From assembly GCA_016218065.1 (NCBI GenBank), contig JACRFA010000018.1:1-49026 (forward strand): a stretch of DNA of 49,026 nt, written 5' to 3'. Origin of the DNA: Ignavibacteriota bacterium (GTDB lineage Bacteria > Bacteroidota > Ignavibacteria > UBA10030 > UBA6906). The notes under the pieces were generated by a model. That model saw nothing but the letters and a program-made list of their open reading frames with translations. It made no database searches and was not told where the DNA came from. Numbering within the stretch: position 1 is the stretch's first letter; every line of letters starts with the position of its first letter. Positions 17,150-24,896 of this stretch are shown here, in pieces. Position numbers and translations under genes: made by a program.

Positions 17150-18562
17150 TCAGGACGCGAAGAGCTTGCGTCGTTCCGCCAACTCCGTGGTAATCTGGAT
17201 CTCCGCTTGCTTGTCGATGCTGTAGAAGAACAAGCAGACTGCACAGAGCGCAAATGTAATCGCCGGGTAGATGCTCATGGTCATGACGATACCCGACAAG
17301 GCGTCTCCATTTTGCGCGGCGTTGGGAACATATCCATACGCCGAGAGAATGTATCCTGTAATTGCTCCGCCGAAGCCAAGCCCGGCCTTGAGCGCAAAGA
17401 CGATTGCGGAGAACACGATGCCGGTTGCGCGCCGCTTGTTCTTCCACTCGGAATAATCCGCAACATCCGCCATCATTGCCCACAACAACGGAATCGTGAA
17501 GCCATAGACAAACTGCCGCAGCATTTCAGTGGCGAACATCAGTTCAATGGCAGTCGGGGGCAGAAAGAAAAAGAGTGCACAGAACAGTGCAGTGCCCGCC
17601 AGGCCTCCGATGAACACGTTGCGTTTGCCAAATTTCATCGCGAGCCCTTTGGAGAAAAAGATGCCGATGATCGTGGCAACCGTTCCGAAGACATTGAAGA
17701 AACTGAAGGTGGTCGCGTAATTTTCCGTGGCTACGAAATAGCGGAAGTAGTAGAAGACCACGCTCCCGCGCATCGCTAATGTGATGAACAGAATCAGGGT
17801 CAGAATAAACATAACGCCCCAAGGACCATTCTTTAGCAAATCTGCAAAGTGGTCTTTGATCGTTCCCTTTTGCGCCGGATCGGGGTGAATACGCTCTTTC
17901 GTCGAGAGGAATGTAACAACAAAGAGTACCACTGCCAGCGACGAGAAGATTCCCATCGTGTATTGATAGCCGACTGCACTATTTCCTTCACCAAAATAAC
18001 TCACCATCGGCAAGGCTAGACCCTGAATGACGAGCTGCGCGAGCATTGCAAATACAAATCTGTACGATGAAAGGCTCGTGCGGTCTCCGAGATCTCCCGT
18101 CATCACGCCGCTCAGCGCCGAGTACGGAAGGTTGTTTGCCGAGTAGATCATCATCAACACGATATAGGTCACGTACGCGTAGATGAGCTTTCCGTCCACG
18201 CTGAAATCGGGAGTCATGAACGCCAAAAACCCCATGATGCCGAACGGCAGCGCGGTCCCAAGCACCCACGGCCGGAATTTTCCCCAGCGCGTATTGGTCT
18301 TGTCGGCAACGATGCCCATGATCGGGTCGAAGATCGCGTCCCATACGCGCACGACTACCAGCAGCGTTCCTGCCGCAGCCGCAGTGATGCCAAACGTGTC
18401 CGTATAGAACGCGAGCTGGAACATCACCATCGTTTGGAAAATAAAATTGGCGGCCGTATCGCCGAGAGCGTAGCCGACCTTCTCGCGTATCGACAGCTTT
18501 TCGGTGGATGATTTCAACGATGCCTGTGTCGTCTGCCCGATGATTTGCGTTTCAGTGCTCAT
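17150..18562 (-). CDS. GPH-family (MelB-like) sugar:cation symporter
   Basis: 470 residues with about 12 membrane helices. The first helix region (KVGYALGDTAANFIFQTMVMFQLAFYTDTFG), given here only as a block at about 29-59, and the loop DPIMGIVADKTNTRWGKFRP are hallmarks of the glycoside-pentoside-hexuronide:cation symporters. Family members import mono- or disaccharides, pentosides or xylosides with Na+ or H+. With an intracellular-type GH3 enzyme immediately upstream, it probably brings in short oligosaccharides for cytoplasmic cleavage. The start ATG lacks a strong ribosome site. The 123-base gap to the receptor gene contains two small GC hairpins (CCGGCG-tagc-CGCCGG and GTGGCG...CGCCAC). 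Confidence 0.9.
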   Translation of the reverse strand: MSTETQIIGQTTQASLKSSTEKLSIREKVGYALGDTAANFIFQTMVMFQLAFYTDTFGITAAAAGTLLVVVRVWDAIFDPIMGIVADKTNTRWGKFRPWVLGTALPFGIMGFLAFMTPDFSVDGKLIYAYVTYIVLMMIYSANNLPYSALSGVMTGDLGDRTSLSSYRFVFAMLAQLVIQGLALPMVSYFGEGNSAVGYQYTMGIFSSLAVVLFVVTFLSTKERIHPDPAQKGTIKDHFADLLKNGPWGVMFILTLILFITLAMRGSVVFYYFRYFVATENYATTFSFFNVFGTVATIIGIFFSKGLAMKFGKRNVFIGGLAGTALFCALFFFLPPTAIELMFATEMLRQFVYGFTIPLLWAMMADVADYSEWKNKRRATGIVFSAIVFALKAGLGFGGAITGYILSAYGYVPNAAQNGDALSGIVMTMSIYPAITFALCAVCLFFYSIDKQAEIQITTELAERRKLFAS

Positions 18563-18663
18563 CTGTATCGCTACTCCAAATCAGTAGGTGTTCGATGAAG
18601 AAGGTTAGTGGATTAGAGTACGTCCTGGGTTGTTTCAGCGAGCGGTGCGTCGCTCTCGACTCA

Positions 18664-20979
18664 TCAAATAACCTGCAGGTTTGTCTTCATGAGATCACGA
18701 TCGCGCGAAGAACTCCCGACCATGATCTCGAACTCGCCCGGCTCGACTACGAATTGCTTCTCGATGTTCGTGAACGCCAGATGCTCGGGTCGGATCTCAA
18801 ACGTCGCCGTTGCCGACTCGCCGGGGTTCAGCGCAATCTTGCGAAAGCCCCTAAGCTCCTTGACAGGCCTGGTTACCGAACCGACCAGATCGCGGACATA
18901 CAACTGCACAACTTCTTCACCGTAGCATTTGCCTGTGTTCTGTACCCGTACTGACACAACAGCCGGCTCACCTTTGCGGATGACCGGCTGTTTGATGTTC
19001 AAATCACTCAACGAGAATGTCGTATAGCTGAGACCAAAACCAAACGGATATAACGGGGTCACATCGTCGAACAAATATCCCCGTCGCGCGGATGGTTTGT
19101 AATTGTAATACGCCGGAACATGTCCCACCGATCGCGGGAATGTCATCGGCAGTTTTCCTGAAGGATTGTACTCGCCGAAGAGTACATCCGCCACCGCGTG
19201 TCCGGTTTCTTGTCCTAAATACCAGCACTCCAGGATCGCGTCGGCGTGTTCGTCCAGATAGGTGATTGACTTGGGTCGTCCGTTGAACAACAGCACGATC
19301 ACCGGTTTTCCGAGTGCAATGATCTGCTGCGCCAATTCATTCTGCATGCCAAGCAAATCGAGACTCGGTCTGTCGCCCATGTGAACTCGGCTCCACGCTT
19401 CACGCGAAGTTTGTTCGTTCCCTCCAAGCACGAGAATCACCGTCTCTGCTTGACGAGCCGTCGCGACGGCCTGCTCAATGAGTTTCTTGTCCTCATTGTG
19501 GTCCGGCAGATGGACCGGGTCTTCGTTCCACGATCCGCCGATGGTTATTCTGCACCCTTCACTGTACAGGACGTTGACATCAGAGCCAACTTTCTCCCGG
19601 ATTCCCCGCAAGACGGAGGTGTAGTACTTTGGCTTGCCGCTGTAACCGCCAAGCAGTTCGCGATCGGCATTCGGTCCAATGACTGCAATCGTTTTCTTTG
19701 AACGCGCAAGAGGCAAGGCGTTGTTCTTGTTCTTCAGCAGGACGATCGTTTCGCGGGCCGCTCTCAGCGCCAACTCTCTCTCACGCTCTAACTCGACGTC
19801 AATGTGGATTGATTCTGCATCGACGTAGGGATCTTCGAAAAGCCCGAGTTGGAATTTTTGCCGCAGCAGCGGACCGACCAACTCGTCAATCGCAGATTCG
19901 CTGACGACTCCCTCGTGAACAAGGCGAACAAGAAATGGGTAGCAGTCAGGATCAGGCGTTTCAAGATTTACACCGGCATTCACTGCGAGCGCGGCCGCTT
20001 CGGCCTTATCCGACGCCAGCGCATGGCTTGTTGCTTCGTCGCGTTTGTTCAGCTCGGTAATCGCATAATAATCCGACACGACAGTTCCATCAAACCCCCA
20101 CTCTGTGCGCAACACATCTTTCAGCAGCCATGCATTCGCGTGTGAAGGAACGCCGTCGATCTCATTGTACGAAGCCATGACGCTCGCTGCCTTTGCGTCG
20201 CGGATGACTTCGAGGAACGGATGGAGAAACACATCGCGCAATACGCGTTCAGAGACATTCACCGGGCCGCAGTTCATCCCCGACTCCGGTTGTCCGTGCG
20301 CGGCAAAATGCTTCAGCGTCGCGAGCACATGCTTCTTGTCGGTGTATGTTCTGTCTCCCTGGAAGCCATTCACGGCTGCGTTTCCCATCGCGGCAACCAG
20401 ATGCGGGTCCTCGCCAAATGTTTCTTCGACTCTTCCCCAGCGCGGATCGCGCGCAACATCGACGACGGGAGTCAGCGCCTGATGAGTTCCGCGCGAGCGT
20501 GCAGTGGCAGCAATCGCCGAGTAGATTGCCTGCACAAGTCCGGGATTGAATGTTGACGCAAGCCCAATCGGTTGCGGATAGCTGGTCGATTCTTTTGCGG
20601 CGAGACCGTGCAAACACTCCTCGTGAAAAATAACCGGAATACCAAGACGGGTCTCTTCAAGAAAAAACCGCTGAAGCGTATTCGCAAGTTCAGCGGTTTC
20701 TTTTGCCGTCAGTCCTTTTCCCGTGTCGCTTAGTCGAGCAATCTGCCCGATGCCATGCGGGAACTGCTGACGAAGATGGGTCAGATCGAACTCGTGCTTC
20801 TCGTTGAAAAGCAGAGTCTTCTTCTGCCCCCAGATGCACATCATCTGGCCGACTTTCTCCTCAATGGTCATGCGACTCAACAGATCGCGAACCCGATCAT
20901 CAACGGAAAGACCGGGACTTTTGAAGTCGGGCGATTCATCTTCGACAACTTGATCGATTGGAGATGTTTTCTCAGACAT
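18664..20979 (-). CDS. GH3 glycoside hydrolase (beta-glucosidase/xylosidase-like), probably cytoplasmic
   Basis: 771 residues. It starts at MSEKTSPIDQ; an in-frame ATG 75 bases upstream adds residues without homology. No signal peptide is present. Domains: the GH3 N-terminal barrel (about 20-330), with KHFAAHG, RDPRWGRVEETFGEDP and the nucleophile Asp303 in VVSDYYA; the GH3 alpha/beta-sandwich C domain (about 375-620); and an Fn3-like C-terminal domain (about 660-755). The segment HEECLHG is typical of bacterial beta-xylosidase/beta-glucosidase GH3 enzymes. Specificity (beta-glucoside, beta-xyloside or alpha-L-arabinoside) is not decidable. It is the first gene after the promoter/operator at 21152-21193 and likely leads the glycan operon. 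Confidence 0.9.
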   Translation of the reverse strand: MSEKTSPIDQVVEDESPDFKSPGLSVDDRVRDLLSRMTIEEKVGQMMCIWGQKKTLLFNEKHEFDLTHLRQQFPHGIGQIARLSDTGKGLTAKETAELANTLQRFFLEETRLGIPVIFHEECLHGLAAKESTSYPQPIGLASTFNPGLVQAIYSAIAATARSRGTHQALTPVVDVARDPRWGRVEETFGEDPHLVAAMGNAAVNGFQGDRTYTDKKHVLATLKHFAAHGQPESGMNCGPVNVSERVLRDVFLHPFLEVIRDAKAASVMASYNEIDGVPSHANAWLLKDVLRTEWGFDGTVVSDYYAITELNKRDEATSHALASDKAEAAALAVNAGVNLETPDPDCYPFLVRLVHEGVVSESAIDELVGPLLRQKFQLGLFEDPYVDAESIHIDVELERERELALRAARETIVLLKNKNNALPLARSKKTIAVIGPNADRELLGGYSGKPKYYTSVLRGIREKVGSDVNVLYSEGCRITIGGSWNEDPVHLPDHNEDKKLIEQAVATARQAETVILVLGGNEQTSREAWSRVHMGDRPSLDLLGMQNELAQQIIALGKPVIVLLFNGRPKSITYLDEHADAILECWYLGQETGHAVADVLFGEYNPSGKLPMTFPRSVGHVPAYYNYKPSARRGYLFDDVTPLYPFGFGLSYTTFSLSDLNIKQPVIRKGEPAVVSVRVQNTGKCYGEEVVQLYVRDLVGSVTRPVKELRGFRKIALNPGESATATFEIRPEHLAFTNIEKQFVVEPGEFEIMVGSSSRDRDLMKTNLQVI

Positions 20980-21151
20980 TTCGAAGCCTATAAGAGAGGA
21001 TTGAAATCCCAGGGCAGGATAAAGGCGGGTGACGTTTCGCGGTGAGGAGGTCAAAACACGATGTAACTAACGCTGGAAACCGTCACCCTCCAAAAAGCTG
21101 CTTACTCAACAAGAACGGATTTCATTTAGGATTACTACGATTCAAGCATCG

Positions 21152-21165
21152 TTGAACCGGTTCAA
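21152..21165. promoter_or_regulatory. LacI-type operator palindrome
   Basis: TTGAACCGGTTCAA is a perfect 14-bp palindrome with the central CG typical of LacI/GalR-family operators. It overlaps the last base of the -10 hexamer and the likely start point of the minus-strand promoter, a position suited to repression. No lacI-family gene lies in the window, so the regulator is presumably encoded elsewhere. Confidence 0.65.
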
Positions 21166-21193
21166 TTATACAAACGCCAACTTCAAAAAGCAA
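21165..21193 (-). promoter_or_regulatory. Sigma70-like promoter for the GH3-led glycan operon
   Basis: On the minus strand TTGCTT (21188-21193) and TATAAT (21165-21170) are separated by exactly 17 bases. Flanking DNA at 21190-21230 is AT-rich. The transcript would have a leader of about 170 bases before the GH3 ATG. The rest of the gap (20980-21151 and 21194-21427) shows nothing else I recognise. Confidence 0.6.
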
Positions 21194-21427
21194 GTTAAAA
21201 ATCAATCTTGATAAAAAATTTTTCACTATCCCGAACAATCTACCAAGAAACAACCGACTGGTGATTGTACTCTCCTCGACACCTCGTGGCCATTTCTGTG
21301 AACAGACAATCCCTCTCGCCGACAATTCTGCTCTGGAAAATGAGTTGTCACTCCGGCACAAGAATTGGTGCAAGGAGAATTCGGTTCTCCTTGATGCCTG
21401 TTGAACGAAACTTCGACTGACCCTGAC

Positions 21428-21910
21428 ATGAAATCAACTCAGGCAACGACCCTCATCATCATGACCCTCCTCTCCACTGCGATCGTAAGGGGACAAGGCA
21501 CGCATGATCTTCCACTGGTTGTCACGTCTGCGAATGCCGAACATTGGCAAGATGTTGTGGAAAAGGAAGAAGATTATATAATCTCGATCGTCCGTGAGCA
21601 CATAGTTGGCCACATCTTTCGTGTTACGATTGGGTTCATGATCGAAGATGAACACTTTTGGCAGGATCCTACCTTTTCCATATTCGCCGCGCATCCCGAT
21701 GGTTTTGTTGAGCGGATTGAAGTTGACACAACATCGATGTATTCCAAGTGCGACAACTGTCTCGAAGTGACATTCGAAATTTCGACTACGCGTCCCGGAT
21801 GGCTTGCGTGCTACTGCTTTCCGTCGGACTACGAAATTCTCCGACCGACACGCGAGTATCTCGCCCGCACAGGCGTGCAACGACTGATCTACCTCCGTCT
21901 CTGGTATTGA
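21428..21910 (+). CDS. Small secreted protein of unknown function
   Basis: 160 residues, unrecognised. The ATG start gives the signal peptide MKSTQATTLIIMTLLSTAIVRGQ; a TTG 27 bases upstream is in frame but unnecessary. The mature part is acidic and mixed alpha/beta, with a CDNC pair and a second close pair in ACYCF that could form disulfides. An overlapping minus-strand frame of similar length has no signal peptide or domain, so I prefer this strand. It lies 151 bases before the Asp-box propeller gene on the same strand and diverges from the glycan operon. Function cannot be inferred. Confidence 0.55.
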   Translation: MKSTQATTLIIMTLLSTAIVRGQGTHDLPLVVTSANAEHWQDVVEKEEDYIISIVREHIVGHIFRVTIGFMIEDEHFWQDPTFSIFAAHPDGFVERIEVDTTSMYSKCDNCLEVTFEISTTRPGWLACYCFPSDYEILRPTREYLARTGVQRLIYLRLWY

Positions 21911-22061
21911 TCGTTCGATGGGGAATATCCACCCTTTCACTCTTGCGTCTCTCGATTACGAAACATAGATTGGACTCCACTTCGGCAAGCTCGATTGCTA
22001 TTCCGTCGAAGAGTTGTCAGCGGCACAAAATATTCTGTTCCTTTCCATAATGGAGGTGACT

Positions 22062-24182
22062 ATGAAGACCCCAATGCTTTGGTGTGTGGTGTTTGCAGCA
22101 TTCGTACAGCATGCAACCGGACAGTGGCTTCAGGCTAATGGACCTTACGGAGGACTTATAGTCGCCGCCGGCATCAACACCGCGGCGCCCGGCGGAACAA
22201 CACTCTTCGTTGGAACGCTCGGCGGTGGGAATTTCCGCTCGACGAACAACGGTGCATCATGGACTGCAGTGAACAACGGACTTGGATTCGGGGGGACGTA
22301 TTTTGGCGCAACGGCATTCGCGGCAAAAGGTACAGCCATGTTCTGCGGGACAAGCAGCGGAGTATTCTTCTCTCCCGACAACGGCTCAACGTGGACGGCA
22401 CGGAACACCGGTCTGACGAACACAGGCGTCACTGCTGTTCTCGTCAGCGGAAGCACGATCTTTGCAGGTACGGCTGGAGGCATGTTCCGCTCGATCAATG
22501 ATGGAGCGAACTGGACCGCGATCAACACCGGATTGTCAAACATAAGCGTGCGCGCACTTGCAGTGATAGGCTCGAATGTGTTTGCAGGAACCCAAACCGG
22601 CGTCTTCATCTCAACCAACAACGGTACAGATTGGTCGCCTGCAAACTCCGGACTCACAACTATCATCAACGCGCTCGCAGCGAACGGTACAACACTTTTC
22701 GCCGGCGCCGGCACGGGAATCTTCCGATCGACAAACAACGGAACAAGCTGGAGCAGCGTCAATGCGCTGGTCACGACTGCTCTTGCAGTGAGCGGATCAG
22801 CGGTATACGCGGGCGGCAGCGGAGCGCTCGTTTCGACAGACAACGGAGGAAACTGGTCGCCGATCAATACAGGATTGACAAGCTCGATCATCTTCTGTCT
22901 CACAGCCAACGGATCAACTCTCATCGCCGGCGGCGCCGCATATTTTGCCGGGGTGTATATTTCGACCAACAACGGATCGTCATGGAGTGAGTCGAACCTC
23001 GGCGTTGCGGCGACGCAGATCAGATCGTTCCTGGCCAAGCCCAACGGAACAGGAGGATTTGATCTTTTCGCAGGCACAAATGAAAACGGCGTCTATCGTT
23101 CGTTAGACAACGGCACGATCTGGACGCCGGTCAACAACGGACTCTCCAACGCAGGCGTGGAAGCGCTCGGCTACATCGGCGGCGCAAATCTTTTCGCGGG
23201 CGGATTCTCGGGCGTGTATTTCTCAAGCAACAACGGCGCAAGTTGGTCTGCGCGCAGCGCCGGCCTTCCGGCAGTGACTACCATGCAAACGTTCGCCACC
23301 CTCGGCTCGAATATTTTTGTCGGATCCTCCGCTGGCGTTCATCGCTCAACGAACAACGGCGAGAGTTGGACGCTGATGAACACGGGATTGGGAACAGCTG
23401 CAGCGCGAGTACTTGCGACTTCAGGAACGAATCTCTATGCAGCAGGAAACGGAATGTATGTATCGACCAACGAAGGCGCCTCCTGGACTTCGATAGGAGC
23501 AGGAATCACGAGCACCAGCATCAGAGCAGTTGCGTTCATCGGCTCGGGTATTTTTGCCGGAACGCAGAACGGCGTTTTCCGCTCGACAAACACCGGCACG
23601 AGCTGGACTGCTGTGAATACCGGACTGACAAGCACGAACGTTCAATCGCTTACATCCTTCGGAACAAATCTCATTGCCGGCGCAGGATTCGGCCTCTCCG
23701 TCTCAACCAATAGCGGCGCAAACTGGGCGCCGGTGAACGCGGGTCTGCCCAACGTCTTCAACCTCATTTTTCCGACATTCAACACACTGACTGCAGTTCC
23801 GTTTACATCGGGCACAATGGTGTTCGCCGGCTCGTTTCTCCTCGGCGTCTGGAAGAGACCCGTCTCTGAAATAACAAGCGTGCAACTCACTTCATCCACT
23901 CTTCCTCAACAGTTCGAGCTTTTGCAGAACTATCCCAATCCGTTTAACCCGACGACAACGATTCGATTCGCGGTTCCTGCCAAGGTGGGGACAGGGCATG
24001 CCCTGTCCCTACGTGTGTTTGACGTGTTGGGAAAAGAAGTGGCAACCTTGGTGAACGAAGAGATGCAGCCAGGAACTTATGACGCGACGTTTGACGCCGG
24101 CAATCTCGCGAGCGGCATCTACCTCTACCGCCTGCAGGCAGGCGACTTTGTTTCAACGAAGAGAATGGTGTTGATGAAATGA
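22062..24182 (+). CDS. T9SS-exported Asp-box (BNR) beta-propeller protein
   Basis: 706 residues. Start fixed by TGGAGGTGACT before the ATG and the signal peptide MKTPMLWCVVFAAFVQHATGQ. The body is about fourteen imperfect ~43-residue repeats, each with the Asp-box-like core S-T-N-N-G-x-S-W-T followed by N-x-G-L and F-A-G-T. This is the architecture of sialidase-like/VPS10-like seven- or multi-bladed propellers; no sialidase arginine triad is evident, so a binding or structural role is more likely. The C terminus is a T9SS sorting domain (NYPNPFNPTTTIRFAVP to MVLMK). A perfect 22-bp palindrome inserted within the sorting domain adds about eight residues. Near-identical blades could promote recombination. 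Confidence 0.88.
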   Translation: MKTPMLWCVVFAAFVQHATGQWLQANGPYGGLIVAAGINTAAPGGTTLFVGTLGGGNFRSTNNGASWTAVNNGLGFGGTYFGATAFAAKGTAMFCGTSSGVFFSPDNGSTWTARNTGLTNTGVTAVLVSGSTIFAGTAGGMFRSINDGANWTAINTGLSNISVRALAVIGSNVFAGTQTGVFISTNNGTDWSPANSGLTTIINALAANGTTLFAGAGTGIFRSTNNGTSWSSVNALVTTALAVSGSAVYAGGSGALVSTDNGGNWSPINTGLTSSIIFCLTANGSTLIAGGAAYFAGVYISTNNGSSWSESNLGVAATQIRSFLAKPNGTGGFDLFAGTNENGVYRSLDNGTIWTPVNNGLSNAGVEALGYIGGANLFAGGFSGVYFSSNNGASWSARSAGLPAVTTMQTFATLGSNIFVGSSAGVHRSTNNGESWTLMNTGLGTAAARVLATSGTNLYAAGNGMYVSTNEGASWTSIGAGITSTSIRAVAFIGSGIFAGTQNGVFRSTNTGTSWTAVNTGLTSTNVQSLTSFGTNLIAGAGFGLSVSTNSGANWAPVNAGLPNVFNLIFPTFNTLTAVPFTSGTMVFAGSFLLGVWKRPVSEITSVQLTSSTLPQQFELLQNYPNPFNPTTTIRFAVPAKVGTGHALSLRVFDVLGKEVATLVNEEMQPGTYDATFDAGNLASGIYLYRLQAGDFVSTKRMVLMK
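23988..24009. repeat. Palindrome inserted in the T9SS sorting domain of the propeller gene
   Basis: GGGACAGGGCATGCCCTGTCCC is a perfect 22-bp palindrome followed by TACG, a variant of the REP family near the RAYT. In frame it yields KVGTGHALSLR between FAVPA and VFDVLGKEVATL, where other sorting domains in the window have a four- to six-residue turn. Confidence 0.8.
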
Positions 24183-24221
24183 GGACGATCCGTTGGAGCC
24201 GCGTACTGATACTCGCGTTGC

Positions 24222-24896
24222 TTACCTGATTGGACGCTCGCTTGCATCCTGAGCTGCATTCATGCAGCCTTCACATGACGTTCTGCGGACGAGCGTTTCG
24301 TTATTGCAAGTACGTCGAATATCAACCGCCACGGAATCGGCAATCGCTGCGACCGCCTGCTCCATCGCTGAAGCAAGCGAGGCAAAGTTCTCATTCGTCC
24401 ATCGTGGTGCAGAAGCTGAGTACACTTTGTGCAGCAGCACTTTCGGCTCATCGGCAATCAACGCGTTCGTGGTGAGGCTCAGGGCGAGTCTGAACTGGAT
24501 GTTGCCGTTATCGCTGCCGAGCATGTCGAGGACTCTTCCTTCAAGCGCGTAATCGGCTTGTAAGGCAGAAGACGTCTGGTCAGTGATCTCGCAAAACAAT
24601 CGTCGTGTCTGAAAATTGTCGATGAAGAAATCGGTGACAAGCTCGTGCGGTTCCTGAATCCACCGATCATAGTAGTGTGTGTTGATGGCATTGGTGCTAT
24701 CCGTTGTGAGGATGTACTCCGTCTCGTATGCACTTGCAATCGTGAATGGCTTGATGCGCACCGAGCCGCAGAGCGGAGCGCTTGCGGGTTGCGCCAAGGG
24801 TCGGGATTGAAGTCGATAGTACATGACGCTCGATTCACCGCAACCCGCAAGCGCCATCACGACCGAAAGCCAAAGCAGCATTTTCATGGAGTTCAT
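24222..24896 (-). CDS. ABC-transport auxiliary lipoprotein (PqiC-like)
   Basis: 224 residues. The signal sequence ends in LAGC, a lipobox, so the protein is a lipoprotein. The mature part matches the ABC_trans_aux/PqiC pattern: YYRLQS near the start, VRIKPFTIASAYETEYI, then a tyrosine-tryptophan segment (YYDRWIQEP) and a lipid-groove strand/helix core. Such proteins partner MCE complexes in lipid trafficking between the membranes. The ATG overlaps the stop of the upstream mce gene (ATGA), giving translational coupling and deciding this start over the ATG nine bases downstream. It is the last gene of the seven-gene operon. Confidence 0.8.
   Translation of the reverse strand: MNSMKMLLWLSVVMALAGCGESSVMYYRLQSRPLAQPASAPLCGSVRIKPFTIASAYETEYILTTDSTNAINTHYYDRWIQEPHELVTDFFIDNFQTRRLFCEITDQTSSALQADYALEGRVLDMLGSDNGNIQFRLALSLTTNALIADEPKVLLHKVYSASAPRWTNENFASLASAMEQAVAAIADSVAVDIRRTCNNETLVRRTSCEGCMNAAQDASERPIR

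Noticed and set aside
21434-21940. 168-codon minus-strand frame opposite the small secreted protein
   Set aside because: No signal peptide or domain, while the plus-strand frame has a clear signal peptide.
22145-23077. 310-codon minus-strand frame inside the propeller gene
   Set aside because: Its periodic sequence is the reverse of the Asp-box repeats and carries no domain.
22062-24182. Functional sialidase
   Set aside because: Asp-box repeats alone do not make a sialidase; I see no arginine triad or catalytic tyrosine/glutamate set.
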